The notes below the pieces were generated by a model that worked only from the letters and a program-made list of their open reading frames with translations, was not told where the DNA came from and made no database searches. A stretch of DNA of 19,479 bases, from positions 1-19,479 of the forward strand of contig JAWXCB010000016.1 in NCBI GenBank assembly GCA_034440455.1, in the 5' to 3' direction. The position numbers and the translations under genes were made by a program. Below, one piece after another: positions 1 to 6,727 of this stretch (positions within the stretch are counted from its first letter, which is position 1; each line of letters starts with the position of its first letter). Source of the stretch: JAWXCB01 sp034440455. Its GTDB lineage: Bacteria; Bacteroidota; Bacteroidia; Chitinophagales; CAIOSU01.

Positions 1-149
1 AAGCAACTCGCTTTCGGAAGGATTCCGAATACGCTGTTACGAATTGTATGTGCTCCATTTTTTAGGTTTTGTGTAAACCTATTTTAGGACAAGACACCCG
101 TCATTGCGAGGGAGGAACGACCGAAGCAATCTCCAACTTTCATTTTCCG
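1..149. other. Left-edge stretch without a recognisable gene
   Basis: No open frame here resembles a known protein. Visible structure: a perfect hairpin at 13-29 (7-bp arms TTCGGAA/TTCCGAA around GGA) and a half-copy of a dispersed repeat at 99-134. If the group II intron call just downstream is right, this stretch could be part of intron domain IV, or unrelated DNA if the intron is only a 3' fragment. No maturase reading frame is recognisable. Confidence 0.4.
99..134 (+). repeat. Half-copy of a dispersed CGTCATTGCGAGG-type repeat
   Basis: The segment starts CGTCATTGCGAGG and ends GAAGCAATCTCC. This is the left half of a palindromic intergenic repeat common in Bacteroidota and some other bacterial genomes. 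The complementary half, which would read GAGATTGCTTC...CGCAATGACG, is not found next to it, so this copy is a solo arm. A related but distinct arm is at 1432-1469 and a complete two-armed element is at 17832-17914. Confidence 0.6.
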
Positions 150-296
150 ATTTGTAAGGCATCCCGCCTTGCGGAACCTGCGCAGTTGGCTTGGCTACAG
201 ACTCGCGCCAGAAACGGTGCGTGACCCGTCCGCCTAAGGCGGATGGTGTGAGAGCCTCTCCCCGTCACTGACAGGTGGCGGGGCGCGCTACTCGAT
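150..296 (+). mobile_element. Probable 3' end of a group II intron (domains V-VI), partial
   Basis: The segment ends in the pattern GGTGTGAGAG...CTACTCGAT that I associate with the domain V/VI end of bacterial group II introns, which terminate in AY. Hairpins fit: CGCGCC/GGTGCG around 204-221; a 9-bp stem at 226-234/238-246 with one G-T pair; and a 9-bp stem CCCCGTCAC/GTGGCGGGG at 260-268/275-283 with one G-T pair. GAG at the start and CTC at the end could close domain VI, with the A in CTACTC as candidate branch point. The 5' part and any maturase would lie left of the window, or the copy is truncated. The inferred 3' boundary (296) coincides with the stop codon of the pseudogene on the other strand. 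The identification rests on remembered consensus and has not been tested with a covariance model. Confidence 0.5.
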
Positions 297-1201
297 TATG
301 GCATGTTTACTATTTTATGTCTTTCAACCATTCCGTTTTCCGATCGAACAAGTCCTATATAGACCCCTGCTGACAAACCATTCAAGTCAATAATCCGGCT
401 GTCTATAAAAAACCCTTTTTAATACTTGTTTTCCGTCCGTATCAAATAAAGTAAAATGAACCAACTGTTCCTATGGAGAAATTTGAATAGCAATCTTTCT
501 ATCAGTTGGATTTGGAACAAGTTGAAATAAATTAGTAGCTGGCGATTCAGATATACCAATGATAATAGTACCACTACACGTACAGGAAGAACTCAAACTT
601 GTCCCATATTCAACTTTACACATGGTCTCATAGTTGCACTCACAAAAGTCCCCTATTGTATTTATTGGGTAGGATGGAACAAAGTCAGAGCCAAATCCAG
701 TTGTCCATGTCATAGTTTCTAAATTGATTAAAGTTGGAGGCGTATAGTTGTACTCATAGATAGTATCCGTTCTTGATTAATTGTGTCAACCCGTTCTACC
801 CAGAATGCATTTGTGTCTAATGACTGAAAAGGACCAACATTCCAACCACAAAAAACAGTGTCTCCAACACTTAATGAAAAATCGTAAAGGAGATATTCTT
901 AGTCCGCGCAATTTGGGCTCGCTCTTAGATAAACCCGTGAGGAATCATTTCTGATATATGCAACGATATTACTGCCCGCGTGTACTATCGAGTAATTTCT
1001 ACCGCACAAAGTCGTCCACTCTGTTAGATTATAGGTTATTGTTGACAACCACACTACTGGCCTGCTTGGTGAAAACATCTTAGAACATACAGTCCATGTA
1101 ACGCTGTCTGAGGCAGTCGGGAAATTTGTCTGTCCTGTCGCTATTTGATGCTTTATCGCAATCAATAAAATCAACAATCCGTACAAAATTTTCTTATTCA
1201 C
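296..1201 (-). pseudogene. Decayed small secreted protein with T9SS type A sorting domain
   Basis: Read from a GTG at 1201, the gene begins with a signal peptide (MNKKILYGLLILLIAI...ATGQ) and would encode about 300 residues. It is broken four times: an in-frame TAA at 899-901, after which EYLLYDFSLSVGDTVF continues in the same frame; a frameshift near 766-775; an in-frame TAG at 471-473; and a shift in an A6/T6 run at 407-412. Joined across the breaks, it shows the YLLYDFSL.VGDT motif of a recurrent Bacteroidota secreted family, a Cys-rich middle, and a C-terminal sorting domain with NLFQLVPNPT, HFTLFDTDGKQVL and LSAGVYIGLV ending at about 296. The two nonsense codons are substitutions, so sequencing indels alone do not explain the breaks. 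An intact copy would be exported by the T9SS. The putative group II intron end touches its stop codon. The exact role is unknown. Confidence 0.8.
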
Positions 1202-1353
1202 GTGGTAAGTCTTCTTTAATGTGCCATAACTTGTTTAAACTCTGACCTCTTCCCACCAAAAGGTCAGTTTGTCCCCCAAAATACATTTTTTTATTCCTCA
1301 CCGAAACCTCACTTATTCTGCGCCAGCAGAGTTTAATCTAATCGGGCAGAAGT

Positions 1354-1370
1354 TCTGCTGACTCAGCAGA
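1354..1370. repeat. 17-bp perfect palindrome, operator-like
   Basis: TCTGCTGACTCAGCAGA has two 8-bp arms around a single C. The right half, CAGCAGAG, also occurs as a direct copy at 1323-1330. The position, about 150 bp upstream of the GTG of the minus-strand pseudogene, would suit a dimeric regulator site, but nothing else supports a regulatory role, and a chance or structural palindrome is possible. Confidence 0.35.
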
Positions 1371-1431
1371 GATTGATTTCAGGAAAAAACAATCTTTGGA
1401 AAACTTTTTTAAACTTTCTCCGAAAAAGAGG

Positions 1432-1469
1432 AGAGCTTCTTCGGTCGCAGAGCCTCCCTCAGAATGACG
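1432..1469 (+). repeat. Right arm of a dispersed CTCAGAATGACG-type repeat
   Basis: The segment AGAGCTTCTTCGG...CCTCCCTCAGAATGACG matches the right arm of the complete element at 17876-17914 in order and wording (CTTCG, AGCCTCC, CTCAGAATGACG). No left arm is present next to it, so this is a solo half. Confidence 0.6.
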
Positions 1470-1575
1470 AGCTTCTACAACCTTCTGCTCCTGCCAACTG
1501 TCGCTGCCTTCTGCTTTTCATTTAAATCGCTGTTCAGGCAAGCGTATCAATGGCTAACCGTCTGTTTTAAAATTT

Positions 1576-2349
1576 CTATAGTCTGAAATTTTTATTAATC
1601 CAGGTCATTGCCTGGTGCGCGCGCGTGTTATATTCGCGATATAATTGTTTGCCGGTGAGGAAAATCACCGTGCGTGATTCTAATAAAGATTGATAGAGCA
1701 GATTGAGTGAAACCATGCATATCCAGGTGCAGATAAGCAGACAATAGCCCCATTCAAGCAGGGTGATTGCCCAAATGGAAGGACGCACAAAATGAGCAGG
1801 GTCATTCGTCATTTGCCACATCAAATCCTTTGGCCAAAGCAGGGCGATAAAGTAGCAGGCTACGATAAGTATTCCATGAAGCACATGCACCCGGTGCAGG
1901 CGCTTTTGTGTATCGTGCAAAATGGCAAAAACAAAGAATGAAACAGTAAGCATGGCTCCTGCAAAAAAGATGGAAGCTGCAATCATGTGCTGAAGCCAAT
2001 CGGCAGCCGTGAAATAGCCTACGGCAGAAAAACTGACCGTGGCAGTAATGCCCGTAACAATACCTGCGCGGGCGGCATATCCATTGCCCAAAAATCTGCC
2101 TAACCCAATCACGAATATCATCAACAAGAACCCTGCTATGTTCAGGCTTCTGTTGAAGACATGCGCCATGGTAGTAGAGGTGCTTAGCCCTAATTCAGAA
2201 ATAAAATGGTTTTCAGGAGAATAGAATCCGCTCCCGATATAATGTGTGGCAGATTCATAAATGCCGCCTCCAACAATCATACACCCTGCTATTCCGGCAA
2301 GGGGCGGAAGCAGATTGATGAGTTTGTTGTTTTGAAAATCACGTAGCAT
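1576..2349 (-). CDS. DUF998-like multi-pass membrane protein
   Basis: The 257-residue product is strongly hydrophobic, with about six predicted membrane segments (roughly residues 13-32, 66-87, 90-113, 118-145, 155-173 and 195-225) and a basic cytoplasmic-type tail. The stretch FYSPENHFISELGLS after the first segment, followed by FNRSLNIAGFLL, matches the pattern of DUF998 proteins (Y.P..NFISELG, then a loop and a second helix). The function of that family is not established; it is an inner-membrane protein by topology. It stands alone on the minus strand, with the histone-like gene about 190 bp upstream and an accessory stretch downstream. No catalytic motif is visible. The family call is from motif memory, the membrane location from direct reading. 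Confidence 0.65.
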   Translation of the reverse strand: MLRDFQNNKLINLLPPLAGIAGCMIVGGGIYESATHYIGSGFYSPENHFISELGLSTSTTMAHVFNRSLNIAGFLLMIFVIGLGRFLGNGYAARAGIVTGITATVSFSAVGYFTAADWLQHMIAASIFFAGAMLTVSFFVFAILHDTQKRLHRVHVLHGILIVACYFIALLWPKDLMWQMTNDPAHFVRPSIWAITLLEWGYCLLICTWICMVSLNLLYQSLLESRTVIFLTGKQLYREYNTRAHQAMTWINKNFRL

Positions 2350-2538
2350 AGCAAAGTAAAGTTAGGATGATGTTTCGGCAGAAGCAATTTACTTTTCGGG
2401 GATTATTTTCCATACTAACAGCGATTTAAAGAGGGTTGCCAAAAAGCCGACCGATGAACTAACAGGCAGTTAAACTTTGCAGGTATCAACAAGAATCTGC
2501 ACGAACGCCACCCGCTGGCTTTGTTGCCCACTCAACTC

Positions 2539-2964
2539 CTATCGAGATCCCTGTCCCCTGTTGTAAGAACTTTTCACCGTTTTCCGCGAGGACATTGCCT
2601 GTTTCACTTTTTCGTTTTCCTGATGCAAAGCAACTTCCTCCCGGTGATGAAATATGTTTTCAGCCTTGCGGGCTTCGAATTTCGTTACCGCAGGATTCGT
2701 GCCGTGCTCAGGCATAAAATGCAAATCTGCGCCATGCGTGGTTGTTTCGGGAAGTATCGGTTTTAGAACGGGCGGTTTTACTTTGCCTTTAACAGATTTA
2801 TTTATTTTCTTTTTAACAACACTTGTTGCCTTCTTCTTTGCGGGGCTTTTAACTTTCTTCACCGCTGCACTTGTAGCTTTCCTCTTTGCAGCACTTTTTA
2901 CTTTCTTTCCCGCTGCACCCTTCACAACTTTTGTTTTCTTATTTGCAGCCCCGCTCTTTTTCAT
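2539..2964 (-). CDS. Lysine/alanine-rich histone H1-like protein with unknown His-containing tail
   Basis: The 141-residue product has two parts. Residues 1-65 are almost entirely K, A, V, S and T, with a near-repeat of about 15 residues (KKVKSAAKRKATSAAV, then KKVKSPAKKKATSVV) and an SPAKKK motif, like the C-terminal tails of eukaryotic H1 and bacterial Hc1/Hc2-type nucleoid proteins. Residues 72-130 have normal complexity and are rich in His and Glu (HGADLHFMPEHG, KFEARKAEN, HHREEVALHQENEKVKQAM); they look like a helical conserved module I do not recognise. Binding to DNA or another polyanion is inferred from composition only. The ATG at 2964 follows AAAGTAAA. A CATCTTTG motif about 40 nt upstream could be its -7 box. 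The antisense frame over it looks hydrophobic only because Lys codons read as Phe/Leu. Confidence 0.7.
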   Translation of the reverse strand: MKKSGAANKKTKVVKGAAGKKVKSAAKRKATSAAVKKVKSPAKKKATSVVKKKINKSVKGKVKPPVLKPILPETTTHGADLHFMPEHGTNPAVTKFEARKAENIFHHREEVALHQENEKVKQAMSSRKTVKSSYNRGQGSR

Positions 2965-3004
2965 TTTACTTTAGTTTTTATGCGATTAATTTTTTTGCAC
3001 ACAA

Positions 3005-3012
3005 CAAAGATG
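3005..3012 (-). promoter_or_regulatory. Candidate -7 box for the histone-like gene
   Basis: On the minus strand this reads CATCTTTG, one mismatch from the Bacteroidota -7 consensus TAnnTTTG. It lies about 40 nt before the ATG at 2964. A clear -33 TTTG is not visible at the usual spacing, so support is only moderate. Confidence 0.35.
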
Positions 3013-3134
3013 GAGAATAAGAAGTAATCATTGTTACATAATTTCCAAAATAAGTTACATCATTCACACTTCTCGTGCAAGAGTATGCAGGCAGGTGGAG
3101 ATAGAAGCTTTTAGGCGCAAAGAATTTTACATTT

Positions 3135-3278
3135 CTATTCAGGCGATAATGCGATGAGTTCCTCAGCGATGATGGTTTCCCCGTCAACCATGATATCGCC
3201 TTCTTTCACCCGCAGCCTTACGTTTGCCGGCAGGATGCAATGCGCTACGCAAATCCGCGTTGAAGCAGAAAGCCGCAA
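3135..3278 (-). CDS. Possible small or remnant ORF, unidentified
   Basis: A 47-codon frame can be read from a TTG at 3278 to a TAG at 3135. Its end, VRLRVKEGDIMVDGETIIAE (20 residues near the C-terminus), has the alternating pattern and codon choice of a real protein, and its GC content exceeds the surrounding intergenic DNA. There is no ATG and no ribosome binding site, and the frame is closed by a TGA shortly upstream. It could be the truncated C-terminus of a lost gene, a small protein, or chance. I do not recognise a family. Confidence 0.25.
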   Translation of the reverse strand: MRLSASTRICVAHCILPANVRLRVKEGDIMVDGETIIAEELIALSPE

Positions 3279-3318
3279 CAGCTTTTTGACTAATTTTAAC
3301 GGGAAGCATTTTCACTGG

Positions 3319-6072
3319 ATGAAAAAACTTGTACTCCTTCTTTTCGGTTTCTTCTTTTTCGTTTTCAATTCCTTTGCCACGCACAATCGCGCAGGTGAAA
3401 TCCGCTACCGCGTAATCAGCTATCTCACGTTTGAAGTCACCATTATCACCTACACCAAAGCCAGCAGCACCGCTGCCGATAGGGATACGCTCGAATTATA
3501 TTGGGGCGATGGCACGATGGAAAAAGTAGTGCGCACCAATGGTCCCATTGTGGGCGGTGTGCGTAAGGGCGTTGTGTTGCCGGGCGGCAATGACATTAAG
3601 TACAATGAATACCGCTCTAATTATCACACCTATCCCGGTCCGCTGCCCTTTTATATTATTTCAGTGCCCGACCCTAATCGCATTTCCAACATCATCAATA
3701 TCAATCGCGGGGCATCGGTCAATATTCAGTTTTATATCGAAGACACGCTGCGCATTTTCAATCCGATTTTTGTGGGGCTGAATAGTTCGCCCGTGCTGCT
3801 TTATCCCCCGATAGATTTCGCTTGCGTAAGCGACACGTTTTTGCACAACCCTACGGCATTTGACCCCGATGGCGACAGCCTTGTTTTTTCCTTCCAGCCG
3901 CCTTACCAGGACCAGGGTTTTCCCGTTCCGAATTATGAATATCCTGACCAGGTAAACCCCGGCATCAACAACCAATTCACGATTAATTCGCTGACGGGCG
4001 AAGTGACATGGGCTACACCGCAGCGCATGGGCATTTACAATATCGCCATTCTTGTTACAGAATATCGCAACGGAATTAAGATGGGCACGGTGCTGCGCGA
4101 TATGCAAATCATCGTGGAAGATTGCAACAACGACCCGCCACGCATCGTTGAGTTTGCCGATACGTGCGTGGTTGCCGGTTCGTTAATTGTGAGGACAGTT
4201 ACTGCTGCCGATTTTGATACGCCCGAACAGCAAGTGACATTATCTGCCGAAGGAGGTCCGCTGAGATTAACGGTAAGCCCCGCAACATTTACTGACCCGC
4301 CTCCACGCGATAACCCTGTGTCGGGCATCTTCCGGTGGCAAACAACCTGCAAGCACATCAGAAGGCAGTTTTATCAAGTGGTGTTTAAGGCGGAAGATAA
4401 TTTCGCCAATGTGCCATTAGTTGATTTGAAAACATGGATAATCAGAGTTATCGCGCCCGCGCCCGAAAACCTGCAAGCACAAGCGCAGGGGACACAAATA
4501 AATTTAACGTGGCAGAATCCCTATCACTGCGATTCTATTAATGATTTCATCGGCTTTTCTGTGTGGAGACGCGAAGGGTCAAATCCCTTTGCGTTTGATA
4601 CATGCGAGCCGGGTCTTGTTGGCAAAGGCTACGTGAAGATTGCTCAAAACCTGCGAGCGTTTACCTACTCCGACACCGATGTGAATCGCGGCAGATTGTA
4701 TTGCTACCGCATTCTTGCCGAGTTTGCGCAGAAAACGCAATCAGGATTATTTTATAATAAAGTGGAGAGCTTGCCTTCCAATGAATCGTGCGCAGAGCTG
4801 AAGCGTGATTTGCCGATGATTAAAAATGTGAGCGTTACGCAAACTTCTCAAACTGCGGGTTCCATTTTTGTCGCGTGGTATCGCCCTGTTGCAAATGCTG
4901 CGAATCTTGACACCACGCAATTAACAGGACCCTATGAATATAAACTCTATCGCTCCGTTGGATTTTCCGGTGGAGCGGGAATTGAAGTAGCAGCATTCAG
5001 CAATCAATTTTTTGGCAGCCTGCTTGATACTACATTCTTTGATACGCAACTCAACACGGTTGATAATCCTTATTCTTATCAGGTGAAATTTTTTGCAGGC
5101 GGAATTGAAATTGGCGGCAGCGACAGTGCTTCGTCCGTTTATCTCACTATTAATGGGCTGGACAATCGCCTTGGCTTAACATGGGAGGAAAATGTGCCGT
5201 GGGTGAATGCTGAATATGTCGTTTTCAGACAGAATAAAATCACCACATTATTTGAGCCGCTCGATACCGTTGCCGAACAAGCATACACCGATTTCGGATT
5301 AACGAATGATTCGCTCTATTGCTATTATGTGATGAGTATTGGTGAATATTCATCGCAGGGATTGAATGACACGCTGCTGAATCTTTCACAGCAAGTGTGT
5401 GAGCGTCCGGTTGATTCTATTCCGCCTTGTCCACCTCTATTGACTGTTACAAACAATTGCAACGAGGCGAATGATGGCGATGTTTGCTCCTCCGGCTCCG
5501 ATGCGTTTGAAAATCACCTTGATTGGAAGATGAATACCGCAGCAGGCTGCGATGAGGAAATTATTAAATACCGCATCTATTACTCTTCTCCGGTGGTTGA
5601 TTCTTTCTATGTGATTGACAGCACGCTGAATCCTTCAGATACTTTTTATGTTCACAGTTTTGAAAATTCACTTGCAGGATGCTATGCTGTTACCGCTATT
5701 GACAGCTTTGGAAACGAAAGCGCATTCAGCAACATCGCGTGCGTTGATAATTGTCCCTGCTACAAACTGCCAAATGTGTTCACGCCAAACAACGACAGCA
5801 AGAATGATTTCTACACGCCAATTCTTCCCTATCGCTTCATCGAAAAGGTGGAGATGAAAATCTACAATCGCTGGGGCACGTTAGTGTTTGAAACTTCCGA
5901 CCCGATGATTAACTGGGATGGAACGGACATTAATAATGGCAAACAACTGAAGGAAGGGGTTTACTATTATGTTTGCTCCGTGTATGAAATACGCCAGGAG
6001 GGAATCAGGAGAAATTCAAACATCCTCAATGGATTCATCCATCTGATTCGTGGCAACGGAAAAACGAATTGA
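3319..6072 (+). CDS. Secreted multidomain protein with T9SS type B (gliding-motility-type) sorting domain
   Basis: The 917-residue product starts at the ATG at 3319, where a typical signal peptide begins (MKKLVLLLFGFFFFVFNSFA, cut before THNRAGEI). An in-frame start at 3154 would bury that signal and is rejected. Residues about 20-200 form an N-terminal region (THNRAGEIRY..., LYWGDGT) that recurs in large Bacteroidota surface proteins. A cadherin/PKD-like stretch with FDPDGDSL follows, then several fibronectin-III-like repeats (PENLQAQ...INLTW and similar). The last 100 residues are a CHU_C-type sorting domain: LPNVFTPNNDSKNDF, KIYNRWGTLVFET, WDGT, LKEGVYYYV. The T9SS would export it to the surface, possibly attaching it for adhesion or gliding; no enzyme motif is visible. 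The PorU and PorV genes that process such cargo lie 0.6-9 kb downstream. A 17-bp inverted repeat follows the stop. Confidence 0.88.
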   Translation: MKKLVLLLFGFFFFVFNSFATHNRAGEIRYRVISYLTFEVTIITYTKASSTAADRDTLELYWGDGTMEKVVRTNGPIVGGVRKGVVLPGGNDIKYNEYRSNYHTYPGPLPFYIISVPDPNRISNIININRGASVNIQFYIEDTLRIFNPIFVGLNSSPVLLYPPIDFACVSDTFLHNPTAFDPDGDSLVFSFQPPYQDQGFPVPNYEYPDQVNPGINNQFTINSLTGEVTWATPQRMGIYNIAILVTEYRNGIKMGTVLRDMQIIVEDCNNDPPRIVEFADTCVVAGSLIVRTVTAADFDTPEQQVTLSAEGGPLRLTVSPATFTDPPPRDNPVSGIFRWQTTCKHIRRQFYQVVFKAEDNFANVPLVDLKTWIIRVIAPAPENLQAQAQGTQINLTWQNPYHCDSINDFIGFSVWRREGSNPFAFDTCEPGLVGKGYVKIAQNLRAFTYSDTDVNRGRLYCYRILAEFAQKTQSGLFYNKVESLPSNESCAELKRDLPMIKNVSVTQTSQTAGSIFVAWYRPVANAANLDTTQLTGPYEYKLYRSVGFSGGAGIEVAAFSNQFFGSLLDTTFFDTQLNTVDNPYSYQVKFFAGGIEIGGSDSASSVYLTINGLDNRLGLTWEENVPWVNAEYVVFRQNKITTLFEPLDTVAEQAYTDFGLTNDSLYCYYVMSIGEYSSQGLNDTLLNLSQQVCERPVDSIPPCPPLLTVTNNCNEANDGDVCSSGSDAFENHLDWKMNTAAGCDEEIIKYRIYYSSPVVDSFYVIDSTLNPSDTFYVHSFENSLAGCYAVTAIDSFGNESAFSNIACVDNCPCYKLPNVFTPNNDSKNDFYTPILPYRFIEKVEMKIYNRWGTLVFETSDPMINWDGTDINNGKQLKEGVYYYVCSVYEIRQEGIRRNSNILNGFIHLIRGNGKTN

Positions 6073-6123
6073 GTTTGAAGTTTGAAGTAATGAACCTTTC
6101 GACTAAACTCCAAACTTCAAACT
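6072..6123 (+). terminator. 17-bp inverted repeat between the secreted-protein gene and ribE
   Basis: The left arm AGTTTGAAGTTTGAAGT (6072-6088) pairs with ACTCCAAACTTCAAACT (6107-6123), 17 bp with one G-T type mismatch and an 18-nt loop. It begins at the stop codon of the upstream gene and ends 4 nt before the ribE ATG. It could terminate or attenuate transcription, but it lacks a T-run, so it may instead be a dispersed intergenic repeat. Confidence 0.5.
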
Positions 6124-6127
6124 AAAC

Positions 6128-6727
6128 ATGTTCACGGGTATCATTGAAACCATCGGAGAAATAGTTGCGGTTGAACAGAAGAATGCAAACCGGCATTTCA
6201 CGATTCAATCCTCTATCTCGAAAGAACTCAAGCCCGACCAAAGCGTTTCGCACAATGGAGTTTGTCTCACGGTTGTCCATGCGGATAATCACACGCACAC
6301 GGTTGTTGCGGTGAAAGAAACTTTAAGCAGAACAAATCTTGGTGAAATTGAAAAGGGCGCGCAAGTAAACCTTGAACGTGCAATGCCTGCCAGTGGAAGG
6401 TTTGACGGACACATCGTGCAGGGGCATGTTGACCAATTCGGAAAGTGTGTTGACGCGATAAATGAAAATGGCAGTACGAAGTTTTGGTTTTCATTCAATG
6501 CTGGCGATGATTTCCTTATCGTTAAAAAAGGTTCTATTTGCATTGATGGCGTAAGCCTTACGGTAGTGGACGTTGAGCAGTATAAATTCTCCGTTGTAAT
6601 TATTCCCTACACAATGGAGCATACGCGCTTTCATTCTTTAAAGAAAGGCCATGCAGTAAACTTAGAATTTGATGTGCTGGGAAAGTATGTGCAGAAGAGT
6701 CTTCGGTCGGTACAACTATCTCGCTAA
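6128..6727 (+). CDS. ribE: Riboflavin synthase, alpha subunit
   Basis: Riboflavin synthase converts two 6,7-dimethyl-8-ribityllumazine molecules to riboflavin plus the pyrimidinedione, the last step of riboflavin synthesis, in the cytosol. The 199-residue length is normal for the trimeric alpha subunit. The N-terminus MFTGIIE is diagnostic. The two lumazine-binding barrel repeats are visible: HNGVCLTVV in the first (about residues 42-50) and CIDGVSLTVVDV in the second, with GHIVQGHVD linking them and FDVLGKYVQK before the C-terminal helix. No FMN riboswitch is seen in the 55 nt upstream, which hold only an inverted repeat. No other riboflavin genes are adjacent. The last 12 nt overlap the 3' end of porU on the opposite strand. 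Some genomes call this gene ribC. Confidence 0.95.
   Translation: MFTGIIETIGEIVAVEQKNANRHFTIQSSISKELKPDQSVSHNGVCLTVVHADNHTHTVVAVKETLSRTNLGEIEKGAQVNLERAMPASGRFDGHIVQGHVDQFGKCVDAINENGSTKFWFSFNAGDDFLIVKKGSICIDGVSLTVVDVEQYKFSVVIIPYTMEHTRFHSLKKGHAVNLEFDVLGKYVQKSLRSVQLSR

Larger units (their letters stand above)
1202..1575. other. Gene-free stretch with palindrome and repeat half-copy
   Basis: This stretch lies upstream of the minus-strand pseudogene and downstream of the DUF998-like gene. It holds no credible coding frame. Visible elements are a 17-bp palindrome at 1354-1370, a CAGCAGAG direct repeat nearby (1323-1330 and 1364-1371), and the right arm of a dispersed repeat at 1432-1469. I cannot place a promoter with confidence. 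Confidence 0.6.
2965..3318. other. Divergent intergenic region with possible small minus-strand frame
   Basis: This region separates the minus-strand histone-like gene from the plus-strand secreted protein. The left half (2965-3130) is AT-rich and probably holds the histone-like gene's promoter. The right half (3135-3300) is GC-richer and, on the minus strand, keeps a protein-like frame ending RVKEGDIMVDGETIIAEE and a TAG at 3135-3137. On the plus strand, the secreted protein's frame extends upstream to 3154, but that extension precedes an obvious signal peptide and is unlikely to be translated. Confidence 0.5.

Noticed and set aside
2654..2974. Plus-strand frame that looks like a hydrophobic membrane protein
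   Set aside because: It is the antisense of the lysine-rich gene; Lys codons read backwards give Phe and Leu. The minus-strand frame has the conserved C-terminal half and a sensible start.
3154..3318. N-terminal extension of the large secreted protein
   Set aside because: It places 55 residues before a textbook signal peptide at 3319 and has no protein-like pattern.
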